Source: Owenia fusiformis
Lineage: Eukaryota; Annelida; Polychaeta; Sabellida; Oweniidae
Assembly: GCA_903813345.2 (NCBI GenBank)
Contig: CAIIXF020000006.1
Location: 36,368,436 to 36,432,435, forward strand
Direction: 5' to 3'
DNA length: 64,000 bases
Of the stretch, positions 34,721-45,800 are shown one piece after another. How positions within the stretch are numbered: the first letter of the stretch is position 1; each line of letters opens with the position of its first letter. Both the position numbers and the translations under genes were made by a program. The notes beneath the pieces were generated by a model that had not been told where the DNA came from, did no database searches, and worked only from the letters and a program-made list of their open reading frames with translations.

Positions 34721-35065
34721 CACTGATATCAAATTGTTTTAACTTTTAAAAATTTAAAACTGCAAAGTAATAAAAAGTCTAAAAAGCTGTTTGAGTCTTA
34801 TTCTCTAATAACTTCTAGCAATCTGGGTATCATTGTTACACTTATTCACTAATTTTCAAAAACATAAATGACAGACTAACCAGTGAACTTTTTATATTGA
34901 TAAAAATATTTATTTTTTAACAATTTATCAACATCTGAAACAAAATTGGGAATGTTTATGTTGTTTGTTTTTTTTACTACTGTAATCACATTTATTGACC
35001 ATCATAAATCCAAACAATGTGGGAATTTCTTAGGAGCTATTAAAGCTATAATCACTATTCCTCTT

Positions 35066-35410
35066 AATTGCATGTGATTTATGGTGATTACCACTTTAAG
35101 TACACCCATCAAGCATCATATGATTTATTCTGTTATTATCACTTTAAGTAAACCCATCAAGCATCATATGATTTATGATGTTATCACCACTTTTAAGTAC
35201 ATCCATCAAACAGTGTATGATTTATGGTGTTATTACCACTTTAGGTACATCCATCAAGCTTAATATGATTTATAGTGTCATTACCACTTTAAGTACATCC
35301 ATCAAGCATAATATGATTTACAGTGTCATTACCACTTTAAGTACATCCATCAAGCATTATATGATTTATTGTGTTATTACCACTTTAAGTACACCCATCA
35401 AGCATCATAC
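35066..35410. repeat. 48-bp minisatellite, about seven units, at the 3' end of the acidic/Cys-rich gene
   Basis: Same unit as 29067-29552. The stop codon of the adjoining minus-strand gene lies at the array edge, and an AATAAA on the minus strand at 35370-35365 comes from the first unit after the stop. Confidence 0.9.
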
Positions 35411-36261
35411 ATTCTTGATGCAGGTGTGTCACCGTAACTATCCAAACTAGAATCACTATTTTTTCGATGTCTTACATGGTTACCAAATCTTGGAATACCA
35501 CAGATTGTTTCCCCTACACATGTGCCGTCCCATTGGTGGTCACTCACACAACACATGACGTCTCTCATCCACTTGATACAAATTGAACAAGGGAAGAAAC
35601 AACAGACCAATCCCCACATTCCCGCCAGGGTCAGCATGGTGCATGAGTTATCCTTATCCCAGGGGTAGTACCACCTTGGATCTGCTCCCATGCACCAGTA
35701 ATCGTAACATGCCCCCCTGTTGACTCCATCTCTATTATTAGCACAATCTCTATCCAGTTGATTTGACCCAGGTGGTTTAATATATTGATTTTGTTGAGCA
35801 TTTTGATTCAAATCATGTCTTTGGACAGTTTGGTATTCTTTCCCGATTTCAGGATTCAAAGACCTATCTTTTACAAATTGTTTGTTTACAACATCAGCTT
35901 TTTGTTGATCATTGTGCTCATCTTCATCGTCAAAATATTCAATGTCTGGCAGTGGAGGTTCCTCAGTAGATTCACCTTTGATAGTTTTGTCTTCACTTTT
36001 ACAAACTTCATTGTCAATGTCTTGAATTCTCTGAATCTCACTGACTTTCCTTGTATCATCATTGTCTTTAACCCCATGATTTGAGTCATCTGTTAGATCA
36101 CATATTTCATTCCCTTTATCAGGTAGGCCTGGAGCATTAATTCCATTTCCATGGTTGAACTTTGTCTCTTTGTCATCTTTTATATTTTTCTCAATGAAAT
36201 TTTGTCTTTCAATCAGATCTTCATCTGTGATTTCCTGTATATTATCTTTTGGATGATCCAT
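35398..36261 (-). CDS. Acidic protein with Trp/Cys-rich hydrophobic segment (287 aa), unknown family
   Basis: Open on the minus strand from ATG at 36261 (MDHPKDNIQEITDEDLIERQ) to a stop at 35398. The first about 170 residues are charged, Asp/Glu/Asn/Gln-rich and likely disordered. Then follows CYDYWCMGADPRWYYPWDKD and a Cys-rich hydrophobic stretch, CTMLTLAGMWGLVCCFFPCS, with ICIKWMRDVMCCVS, which could be membrane-associated or palmitoylated. The tail is basic/Ser-rich (RHRKNSDSSLD). Not recognised. An acceptor-like CCACCAG lies just upstream, so a 5' noncoding exon is possible. A truncated copy of the 3' end exists at 29553-29645. Confidence 0.65.
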   Translation of the reverse strand: MDHPKDNIQEITDEDLIERQNFIEKNIKDDKETKFNHGNGINAPGLPDKGNEICDLTDDSNHGVKDNDDTRKVSEIQRIQDIDNEVCKSEDKTIKGESTEEPPLPDIEYFDDEDEHNDQQKADVVNKQFVKDRSLNPEIGKEYQTVQRHDLNQNAQQNQYIKPPGSNQLDRDCANNRDGVNRGACYDYWCMGADPRWYYPWDKDNSCTMLTLAGMWGLVCCFFPCSICIKWMRDVMCCVSDHQWDGTCVGETICGIPRFGNHVRHRKNSDSSLDSYGDTPASRMYDA

Positions 36262-37230
36262 CTCTCTATGTATAACGTCCACTGGTGGATCTACATTTAC
36301 ATGTGTGATTTCTCTAACATTATTTTAAAATAGCCAGCTTGACTGTTCATTGTAGGAATAAGCCAATAATACATGTACTGTTGGTCATACTGCGGGTTAC
36401 CAAGAAATATGAGAGTAATCAATAGGATTTAGCGTATTGTATAAATAAAACCAATTTGTATTTACATGTACTTTGTATTCTAAGACAATTTTGCTATTTT
36501 ATACAGGAACACTGGTTGGATAAAGAGCGATTTGCTATATTAAGTATTTAACTTAAAGGGGCAATATAACATAATAATAAAAGAAAGTGTTTTTATATTT
36601 CATTATTTTTGATGTTTTCAATATAATTTTATGAGGTCTTCAAAATTTTACGATATTTCAGCAATGTTTCGTAGTGTTGCTTTGAGGTCAAATTAGGATT
36701 TGCGATTTGTAGTTTGTCTGCTAGTCTTAAAAGAGAAATCTTCTCAAAAAAACAACATTTTGTTAAGCATACATGTAATTGTGTAATTGTGTTTGCAACT
36801 TCATGTTTAGTTTATCTCTTAGCATCTAATTCATAAATGTCCAATTTTTAGATGAGATTTGGCGTTGTTTGAAATTTTTACATGAAGTTATTAACTATCT
36901 GACTTCAAATATTGTCTATCGTATTTAATTAGCTTCCACTTCAAAAATATTTATTTTTGGTCCTTTCCCAAAGGAACTTGTACATACATGTATGATATTT
37001 TTTATATGAAGGTTGTAAACTATATGTATTAGACTTCAGAAGTTACCCTTCAATATTGATGTTAATATTTGATGTTTTGTTTCAGACATCATAGGATTAA
37101 GATTATTAGATTAAGATGTTTGAAACTCTTTGATGTCAATGCTACAACTTTTAAGCCAATGTCAATGTTTGAGATTATTGTTCTTAATCTTTTAAACTGC
37201 CTAATGTCAGATCCTGTTTAATGTGGTAAT
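36262..37230. other. Spacer between divergent genes
   Basis: AT-rich, no gene. Its right part (37070-37215) has degenerate TTTGATGTCAATG and TTTTAAACTGCCTAATGTCA motifs, a worn version of the upstream array seen at the other family members. Confidence 0.5.
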
Positions 37231-37249
37231 ACCTTACTGATCCCTCTTG

Positions 37250-37340
37250 ATTAATATAAATATTTTTAGCAGTCTTGTTGAAGTCATTACTGAGCTGACT
37301 TGCCTAGCAATCACATCACAACTCTAAACACACAAACACA
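37250..37340 (+). promoter_or_regulatory. Family promoter and leader, copy 6
   Basis: TATAAATA at 37255-37262, then GAAGTCATTACTGAGCTGAC and TTGCCTAGCAATCACATCAC, up to the ATG at 37341. Confidence 0.78.
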
Positions 37341-37742
37341 ATGGATTCCTATATGCAAGAATCTGATATCGATAGGGTTTCAGAAAAAGAACAGAAACTC
37401 AATCTTGAGCAAACCACTGAACAACTCCATGGTGCCTACGAAACATTTGTCAGGGCTTGTGATCAGGTACTACTGATTGATGACCAAGTCAAAATGGTAA
37501 AGTTACAATTCAGAAGAGCCAAACAGGACCAGAACTTGAGAGATGCTCATCGCTACTCACTGCGACTGCAACTATCCACTCTCAGCAACATGAAGATGAT
37601 GTTCTACCACTATGCCACTGAGATGGCTGCTGTAGTTGAGGAGCTCAAGAGCAAAGTTGATCAGCTGGAGTCTCAGGATTCTGACGCTGAATCTGAATAT
37701 TCCTTCTATGCTGACCACCAGGATGAAGAAATGCAACAGTGA
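37341..37742 (+). CDS. Small helical protein of the tandem family, copy 6 (133 aa)
   Basis: Intronless and inverted relative to copies 1-5. More diverged at the N-terminus (MDSYMQESDIDRVSEKEQKL) and in the first helix (EQLHGAYETFVRACDQVLLI, KMVKLQFRRAKQDQ). From AHRYSLRLQLSTLSNMKMMF through ATEMAAVVEELKSKVDQLES it matches the others, including at nucleotide level, which suggests conversion. Tail SDAESEYSFYADHQDEEMQQ. A perfect histone-type stem-loop begins 26 bp past the stop. Confidence 0.87.
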   Translation: MDSYMQESDIDRVSEKEQKLNLEQTTEQLHGAYETFVRACDQVLLIDDQVKMVKLQFRRAKQDQNLRDAHRYSLRLQLSTLSNMKMMFYHYATEMAAVVEELKSKVDQLESQDSDAESEYSFYADHQDEEMQQ

Positions 37743-37767
37743 AAAAAGAAACAAAATTACACAAAAC

Positions 37768-37804
37768 GGTCCTTTTCAGGACCACAAATTTTAACAAAAG
37801 AGAT
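37768..37804 (+). promoter_or_regulatory. Histone-type 3' stem-loop and purine element, copy 6
   Basis: AAAAC, then GGTCCTTTTCAGGACC (37768-37783), then ACAAA and, further on, AAAAGAGA (37796-37803). This is the canonical histone order: flank, six-base stem, TTTC loop, ACAAA-like flank, purine-rich downstream element. Confidence 0.92.
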
Positions 37805-37872
37805 ATTTAAAGATGAATGCTATATTTGATGGATGACTGTGTTTTTGTGTGGTTGATATGCAGTATAAATCG

Positions 37873-38099
37873 GTAAAAAATTATATCAATTTTTTTTATT
37901 TTCTGCCATTTTAGCCATCATTCACTTTTGAGCAACACCATTTGAGCACAGTACCCACGGTACTATTTATAGGCAGAAATGCATTGCAATTCATAAACAA
38001 AATAAATAGTACTGTGGGTTCTGTGCTCAAATGGTGTTGCTCAAAAGTGAATGATGGCTAAAATGGCAGGAAATAAAAAAAATGGATTTAATTTTTTAC
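37873..38099. mobile_element. Hairpin MITE, about 100-bp arms
   Basis: Near-perfect inverted repeat: GCCATTTTAGCCATCATTCA on the left arm and its complement on the right, with a loop of about 25-30 bp near 37985. It ends about 50 bp before the Transib-like element. Confidence 0.85.
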
Positions 38100-38150
38100 A
38101 GATTTTTTTGTAGCAAAATTATTGCATACAACTGCTTTTTACAGTGACAT

Positions 38151-39448
38151 CACGGTGTATAACCCAAACGCTCCTACATGCACGACGGAGCGTTACATTT
38201 ACGCGGAAACGCTCCGGAGCGAAATAAAATGGCGGCTAATGAAGATTCTACTATGACCGTAAGTATTGTTTCTCTCATTTCTCTTACATATCATATGTCA
38301 TGGTGAAATATTATGTACCATTCGATGAACAATACTGTGAGCAAAGATCTTATTTATTCAACTTCTGGTGGTAATAAACTGTTATTTGCTTGATCAAAGC
38401 TCCGCAGTGTAGATCGAACAAATCTGAAGATGATGATTTGACCACAAATTACGAATTAAACTAGTATTTCTATGAAAACGTTAATCTTTCTGTTTAAGTA
38501 GTAGATCACAAACTCGTATATTCTCATTTCCTAAAATCCCAGTCCAAATCCATTACTTGTTCTCGAGAAATCGCTTGTTTTCCTCGAAACGCTCCGTCGA
38601 TTTAGACCACAATTTTAGAAACGCTCTTACCATTTTGTTTTGATATCATTTTCAGATTATTAGAGAAGAGTTCCGAATCGAATCTATCTCTCAAAAACGT
38701 GTTGTACTTGTTAGGCAAATTGAAACATCTGAACCTGGTGGTGCTAAACGTGCAACTAGCTGATTAAAGCCTATACATTAGATGATGTCATGCCTACATA
38801 TGTGCTAAATCATAAAACTATAGAAAAAAAACGAAAAGTTACATGTGAATTAATCTTTCTTCTATTGATGCCAAGGGGTATAATAGATCTTTTCTTTCTC
38901 TTCCTGAAAAGGAAAGGCAAGCTATATATTTCCTTAACTGATCTAGACTACCGGAGCGTTTCCAATTCACTGTGTTATCCAGATCGGAGCGTTTCTTGAA
39001 TATGAGAATGTCATCATTTTTAAGACTGGATTTTCGGTCATCAAATCACTATTACGATAATGTATGGTGCGTTGAAGCATTGGAATTTGACAAAAATATA
39101 CGTTGGTGCTCTAATCTTGGCTCAACTAATCACATGTATCGACAAAAGGGGTTTTGACCGGTAGAATGACAAATACGTTTTTGAATTTTGATAACTATAC
39201 TGCTTCGTACAGCTCTTCCCAATTGCTTCAAACGTCAACAGCCAGCCACGTACAACATGAATATCACACCCATCGAATGGTATACTCGAAATATGTAACT
39301 CATACCTCTTATTCCCATTATTGGGGAAATTGTCAGACGGCTCATCATTCCCGCCAGACAGCTTTCCTACTCCGGAGCGTTTCTTTGTTTAATTTCAGTG
39401 ATGAAACGCTCCGTCGTGTATGTAGGAGCGTTTGGGTTATACACCGTG
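38151..39448. mobile_element. Non-autonomous Transib/RAG-like transposon, 1298 bp
   Basis: Inverted termini of about 44 bp (38151-38194 and 39405-39448) begin CACGGTGTATAACCCAAACG. A 5-bp direct repeat GACAT flanks both ends (38146-38150 and 39449-39453). CACnnTG termini with 5-bp duplications are the hallmark of Transib and RAG-type transposases. Subterminal GGAGCGTTT/AAACGCTCC motifs recur about ten times. There is no transposase frame. No RSS-like nonamer was seen at 12 or 23 bp. Confidence 0.8.
38229..38763 (+). CDS. Possible two-exon 45-aa reading frame inside the transposon
   Basis: An ATG in good context (38229, AAAATGGCGGC) opens MAANEDSTMT to a GTAAGT donor at 38259. After TTTTCAG at 38655 the frame continues IIREEFRIESISQKRVVLVR to TGA at 38761. 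Splice signals are good and the join is in frame. It could be a remnant of a transposon gene or chance. Not recognised. Confidence 0.25.
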
Positions 39449-40654
39449 GACATGGGATTTTACGATGAAGGACACCTGAAATTATTTTTAAAGCTAGCAA
39501 ATGGTCAAAAAGTGAATTTCGCGCGACCATTTTGAAAATAGGCGAGCTTTTGAACCAGGAGTCAAAAGGTAAGTTTTCTGTATTGATGCAAAACAAAAAT
39601 AACTTAAAACGGGAATCCTCAACAGCGGTTTTAAAGCAAATGGTCCAAAGGTGAATTTCGCAAGACAAACATAGCATCCATTTTGAAAATATACGAGCTT
39701 TTGAACCAGGAGTCATACAGGTTTTTTTTATATTGATGTTGAACGAAAATAATTTAAAACAGGAATCACATCGACAGAGGATTGACAGAGGAGCTAAAAA
39801 CTGAAATATCTTCTATAAAAATTAGCAAGGCTTCATAGGAGACATAATTCACTTCTTTGAAAATCAATGAAGGATCAATATGATACTGACAAATCTTCCT
39901 CTCTTTAATATTTGCAAAGGTTTATATAAAACTGAAATGTATATGAATATTAAAAATCTGCAAGGGTTTGTTTGAAATTGAAATATCTTCCTCCCATAAA
40001 AAAATTACAAGGGTTTGTTTGATACTGTAACATCTTTTAGATATTTTATAAATCAGTTTATATGAAAAGGAAATATTTGCAAGGGTGGCCTGTTCATTAG
40101 AAATTCATGCTATATCAGATTTCATTACACATGTTCTAGCAGTTCAGCATTATACATGCAGTCTGTTTATCAGTACAGACAGTAAGTAGTGGATAGTAAG
40201 CTAGAAGCACATATTTAACACAAATAAGACCATAATAAGGAAGAAGAGCCTTTTTCCAATTGGTGTATAGTACAACAACAATCAGGTGAGCATATCTTGA
40301 CATTTGACTTGCCAGAGAGTACTGATGAGCACAGGGACATGGGGGAGGCTTGACCGTAGCCAGCTTTTACCAGGAAAGGGAGCTTTTTTCCAGGGGGGGG
40401 GGAGCTTTTTTACAATTTTGGCTAAAAATCATGCAAAAAATTCTCAGAATGGTGAAAAACTGCTCCCCCAGCTCCCCCTCTGGCTACGGGCCTGGGGGGA
40501 GGGGTTATTCAATCATGATGTTTTTAAGAAAATTAGCCGCTAAGTGTGTTAGTGAGCCTGTGGAAAGAGGGGCTTTGTCACTTAATCATGTCAGGTGGCA
40601 TTACATCTTATTTGCATGATACTAACCAGAATTAATTTCACATTTTACGTCCTT
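39449..40654. other. Intergenic, small repeats only
   Basis: A two-copy repeat at about 39490-39725 (GTGAATTTCGC, GAGCTTTTGAACCAGGAGTC) and a hAT-like MITE remnant at about 40345-40500 with GTAGCCAGCTTTT and CTGGCTAC ends. No gene recognised. Confidence 0.5.
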
Positions 40655-42417
40655 CACTAGGGCAGAGCATTTGTACTGAAAAGAGCATTTTCAGTACAAA
40701 TATGTACTGAAAAATGTACTAGTTTTGTTTCAGTACAAATTTAAGTATATTTTTGTACTGAAAAATGCACTGAATTTTTTTCAGTATATTTTTCAGTACA
40801 AATTCATGTACTGAAAAATATACTGAATTTTAAGTACAAATTTAAGTATAAATATGTACTGAAAAATGTACTGAAATTTAAGGACAAATTTAAGTGCAAA
40901 AATATACTGATTGCAAAAGTCAGTATAAAAATGTAATGAAAAATATACTGAAATTTAAGGATAATTTTCAGTATAAATATATGCATTGAGAAATATTTGT
41001 GCCCAATAATGGAAATAAGAGAAAACGTAAATGTAAGGCATACTTTATAAACTCCAAATCACTCAAAAAGCTCTTAGAATGGTGAAAAAGTGCATGATTT
41101 TAAAAGAATTTTTGGCCGGGGGGGGGTTCACTTGGACCCCTGAAACCCCCCCCCCAACAGGAATGCTATTACATTATGAAATTATTTTGGATGCTTCCTT
41201 TACAGCAGCCTTTAACCAAACTTAAAAGAGTCTCTCTGTAATCAGGTTTGTTTTGCCTTGTCAAAATATTTTGTTTTGTTTGTGGATTAATAAAGTTTCT
41301 TTAGACACATCCTTTAAAGCTGACTCTAATCAAACTGGAGAGGCTAGGTTTACTGTAATCAAGTGATTTCCTTTTTAGAAGTTATGTTTATGGATTTATT
41401 AAAAACGGCCTAAATCACTCAAAAAGTTCTTAGAATGGTGAAAAAGTGCATGATTTTAAAAGAATTTTTGGCCTTGTCAACATATTTTGTTTTGTTAATG
41501 GATTAATAAAGTTTCTTTAGACACATCCTTTAAAGCAGACTCTAACCAAACTGGAGAGGCTAGGTTTACTGTAATCAAGTGCAATCAATCCTTTTAATAA
41601 GTTATGTTTTTGGATTTAATTATTTAAGACGCATCCTGTAATAATATCTGATTGCATTTTCTCCATCAATAACTTTCTTTTTAGCCCGATCAAACCTATC
41701 AAATATAATGCATATATAAGGGTTATGTACTGGGAGGTTTTGGATACTCATATTTCCTGAGGGATAAACCCTTTATTTAAAACTGATCGTACATAACATG
41801 TGTATTCCATACCTTTTGAGGTTTCTGGATACATTCTACCTTATTAAGTTCTAAAATTCAAAAACATTAAAGGTACACATTTTCTCAGTCTTAAAAATAA
41901 GTTTTTCATGAGATTTTCACTCATATTGCTTGAGCAAATTAATTAATTGATATCAAAATTAAAATATATAACATGAACATAGAACCTCATTTGTTCGAGT
42001 ATAGCCAAATTCATGGTTTAGATGTCAAAGTCAGGAAGATGTCGTAATTCAAAATCTAAGTATATTTTTCAGTATAAATTTACACTTAAATATGCCCTTA
42101 AATTTCAGTATATTTTTCAGTACATATTTGCACTTAAAATCACACTAAAATTTCAGTATATTTTTAAGTACATATTTGCACTTAAAATCACACTTAAAAT
42201 TCAGTTTATTTTTCAGTATAAATATGTACTGAAAAATGTACTTAAAATTTCAGTACATTTTTCAGTACATATTTATACTGAAATTTGCACTGAAATTTTA
42301 AGTATATTTTTCAGTACATATTTATACACTGACAAATATACTTAAAAATTCAGTACATTTTTCAGTACATATTTGTACTGAAAACGCTCCTTTCAGTACA
42401 AATGCTCTGCCCTAGTG
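40655..42417. mobile_element. Non-autonomous CACTA (EnSpm) transposon, 1763 bp
   Basis: Inverted termini begin CACTAGGGCAGAGCATTTGT and extend at least 60 bp. The 3-bp target duplication is CTT (40652-40654 and 42418-42420). Subterminal zones of about 340 bp are packed with TTTTCAGTACA and complement motifs. The interior has a two-copy repeat (about 41255-41380 and 41462-41585) and no transposase. Confidence 0.93.
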
Positions 42418-42420
42418 CTT

Positions 42421-42840
42421 GATTTTCATGAATATTACATTCATGTGTCACGAGAATCAAATATCATAAAAACATAGAAATGGTCTTATCAATATACCTT
42501 ACTCTGAGTTGTTTCCTTTGTCTCGTGGTTTGAATACTTTGAATTTTGATGACCCAAGAAATTTATATTGACCATCTCCATGAGTGGGCGATAATACATT
42601 GTAGAGTGCTTACCCTAAACTGCTGTAAACATGAAGCGTTTTATAATTCTATGCATCCTCTCGATAAATATCTATCGATGGGTGCTTCGAACACCATACT
42701 ATGCTAATATTATCTCAGAATAGTACATAATGAATGAAGGAATTGTTCTTTATCACTCACTCACTTTTTAGTGCATTTTATGGTGGAATAACTATAAAGT
42801 GGATACCATCATGGCCTGTATCATTTTCTAATCCTTTATT
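42421..42840. other. Region upstream of zinc-finger gene 1
   Basis: No coding exon identified; it presumably holds promoter and/or 5' intron of the zinc-finger gene. Confidence 0.35.
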
Positions 42841-42845
42841 TTTAG

Positions 42846-45800
42846 GCAATTTCTGCGCAAAGAGCTTTGAGGAGCAATTCCAAGAGAAGCATAAGCAACT
42901 AACATTAAAGTCATCATATCATAGCCACTGAATGAAAATACAAAGGTGGCCAACATGTAGCATGGTAATAGACAGGTGGCCAACATGGAGCATGGTAATT
43001 CACAGGTGACCAACATGGAGCATGGTAATTCACAGGTGACCAACATGGAGCATGGTAATTCAAAGGTGACCAACATGGAGCATGGTAATAAACAGGTGAC
43101 CAACATGGAGCATGGTAATTCACAGGTGACCAACATGGAGCATGGTAATTCACAGGTGACCAACATGAAGCATGGTAATACACAGGTGGCCAACATGGAG
43201 CATGGTAATTCACAGGTGACCAACATGGAGCATGGTTATAGACAGGTGGCCAACATGGAGCATGGTAATTCACAGGTGACCAACATGGAGCATGGTAATT
43301 CACAGGTGACCAACATGGAGCATGGTAATTCAAAGGTGACCAACATGGAGCATGGTAATAAACAGGTGACCAACATGGAGCATGGTAATTCACAGGTGAA
43401 CAACATGGAGCATGGTAATTCACAGGTGACCAACATGGAGCATGGTAATACACAGGTGGCCAACATGGAGCATGGTAATTCACAGGTGACCAACATGGAG
43501 CATGGTAATAGACAGGTGGCCAACATGGAGCATGGTAATTCACAGGTGACCAACATGGAGCATGGTAATTCACAGGTGACAAACATGGAGCATGGTAATT
43601 CAAAGGTGACCAACATGGAGCATGGTAATAAACAGGTGACCAACATGGAGCATGGTAGTTCACAGGTGACCAACATGGAGTATGGTAATTCACAGGTGAC
43701 CAAAATGGAGCATGGTAATTCACAGGTGACCAACATGGAGCATGGTAATACACAGATGGCCAACATGGAGCATCATAATAGACACATGTCCAACAAGGAG
43801 CGTAGTCATACACAGGTGGCCAACATGGAGCATGGTAATACACAGGTGGCCAACATGGAGCATTGTAATAGACACATGTCCAACAAGGAGTATGGTGATA
43901 CACAGGTGGCCAACATGGAGCATAGTAATAAACAGGTGACCAACATGGAGCATGGTAATTCACAGGTGACAAACATGGAGCATGGTAATTCACAGGTGAC
44001 CAACATGGAGCATGGTAATATACAGGTGGCCAACATGGAGCATGGTAATAGACAGGTGGCCAACATGGAGCACTATAATAGACACATGTCCAACAAGGAG
44101 CATGGTAATAGACAGGTGGCCAACATGGAGCGTGGACTGCCCAAAGCAAGGATAATATTGACCAGATGTGACCAAGTGAGAGGTTAGTTTGTATATTTTC
44201 ATCATTCTAAAATAAGTCTACTGCAAAAACTGCCGTTTTCCAAAAAAATCTCATGCAAAACTCCTTTTTTTCAAAAATCTCACGCAAAAACTATCATTTT
44301 TTCAAAACTCTACAGCAAAAACTACCATTTTTTATAACATTTACAGCAAAAACTTTTTTTGAATTTAAAAAAAAAGATTTCTGTAAAACTACCGTTTTAT
44401 TTCAAATCTATGGTTAAAACTCCATTGTTTTAAAACTCTGCCGAAAAAAACTGCCATTTTTCAAAATCTTGACAATTTCTGACAATTTTTACTATTGTTG
44501 TGTTAATTGTTTTTCTTACTTACTTACTTTCAGGGATTGTTGGGAAAAGGTTAGAGGCATGCATTGAAGAAAAGAAAAAAGAGAAGATCAAATCGAAAAA
44601 CAAACGTAACGTAGTAAATGGGATCCCGATCGCAATCCCAACAGAATCCTCTTCCAAGGTAAACTCTTCTCCGGAGTTGGAATTTGTAAGAAAGTCATCT
44701 TTAAATAATGTAAACATTTGTATACTTGAACTCATAAAACAGGAAGATAATGATGGATCTACTGATATGGTAAAGGCTGATGTCAACCAGGACAATGTTC
44801 TTGATAGTAATCAACAGTCACCAACAATATATGAAAACAGAAAAACAAACAAGGCTTTAACCAAACCAACAAAGAACATGAGAGGTAGAAAGAACAAGGT
44901 CAACATCATTAGATGTGATGTTTGTTCAAAAGAATCAGGAAGCAAATCAAAACTTGTAAGACATATGAGAACTCATACTGGTGAGAAAACATTTAAATGT
45001 GATATCTGCTTGAAAGTGTTCTCAGTTAAGTCATCTCTTACTACACACAAACACATACACACTGGTGAGAGACCATATAAATGTGATGTCTGCTCTAAGG
45101 CATTTTCACGAAGGAGTCTTCTTGTGAAACACAATCTCATACACACAGATGAAAGACCATATAAATACGATGTCTGCTCTGAAGCATTTTCAGAAAATTC
45201 ATCTCTAACTAAACACAAACTTATACACACAAGTGAACGCCCATATAAATGTGAAATCTGCATGAAATCATTTTTAAAAAAATCCTCTCTAACTCAACAC
45301 AATCGCATACACACAGGTGAAAGACCACATAAATGTGATGTTTGTTCGAAAACATTTTCACGAAGGAGTGATCTTGTTACACACAAACGGATACACACAG
45401 GTGAAAGACCATATAAATGTGATGTCTGCATGAGATCATTTTCACAAAACTCATCTCTAACTCAACACAATCTCATACACACTGGTGAAAGACCACATAA
45501 ATGTGAAATCTGCATGAAATCATTTTTAGAAAACTCCTCTCTAACTCTACACAATCGAATACACACAGGTGAAAGACCACATAAATGTGATGTTTGTTCT
45601 AAGGCATTTTCACGAAGGAGTCATCTTGTGACACACAAACGGATACACACAGGTGAAAGACCATATAAATGTGATGTCTGCTCTAAGGCATTTTCACATA
45701 GGAGTCATCTTGTGAGACACAAACGGATACACACAGGTGAAAGACCATATAAATGTGATGTCTGCTCGAGTGCATTTCATGAAAAATCAGCTCTTGTGAA

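Noticed and set aside
36262-36282. Extended start of the 287-aa protein at GTG 36282
   Set aside because: Eukaryotic initiation is expected at ATG; the first in-frame ATG is at 36261, and an in-frame stop lies a few codons above the GTG.
38151-39448. CACTA classification of the 1.3-kb element
   Set aside because: The ends start CACGG and would need a 3-bp duplication, but flanks match over exactly 5 bp (GACAT), which fits Transib/RAG-type better.
42914-44149. 411-aa antisense reading frame (HAPCW repeats) and other long frames over the 30-bp array
   Set aside because: Shadow frames created by a 30-bp repeat with no stop in several frames; only the plus frame joins in phase to the zinc-finger exon and is supported by the paralogue.
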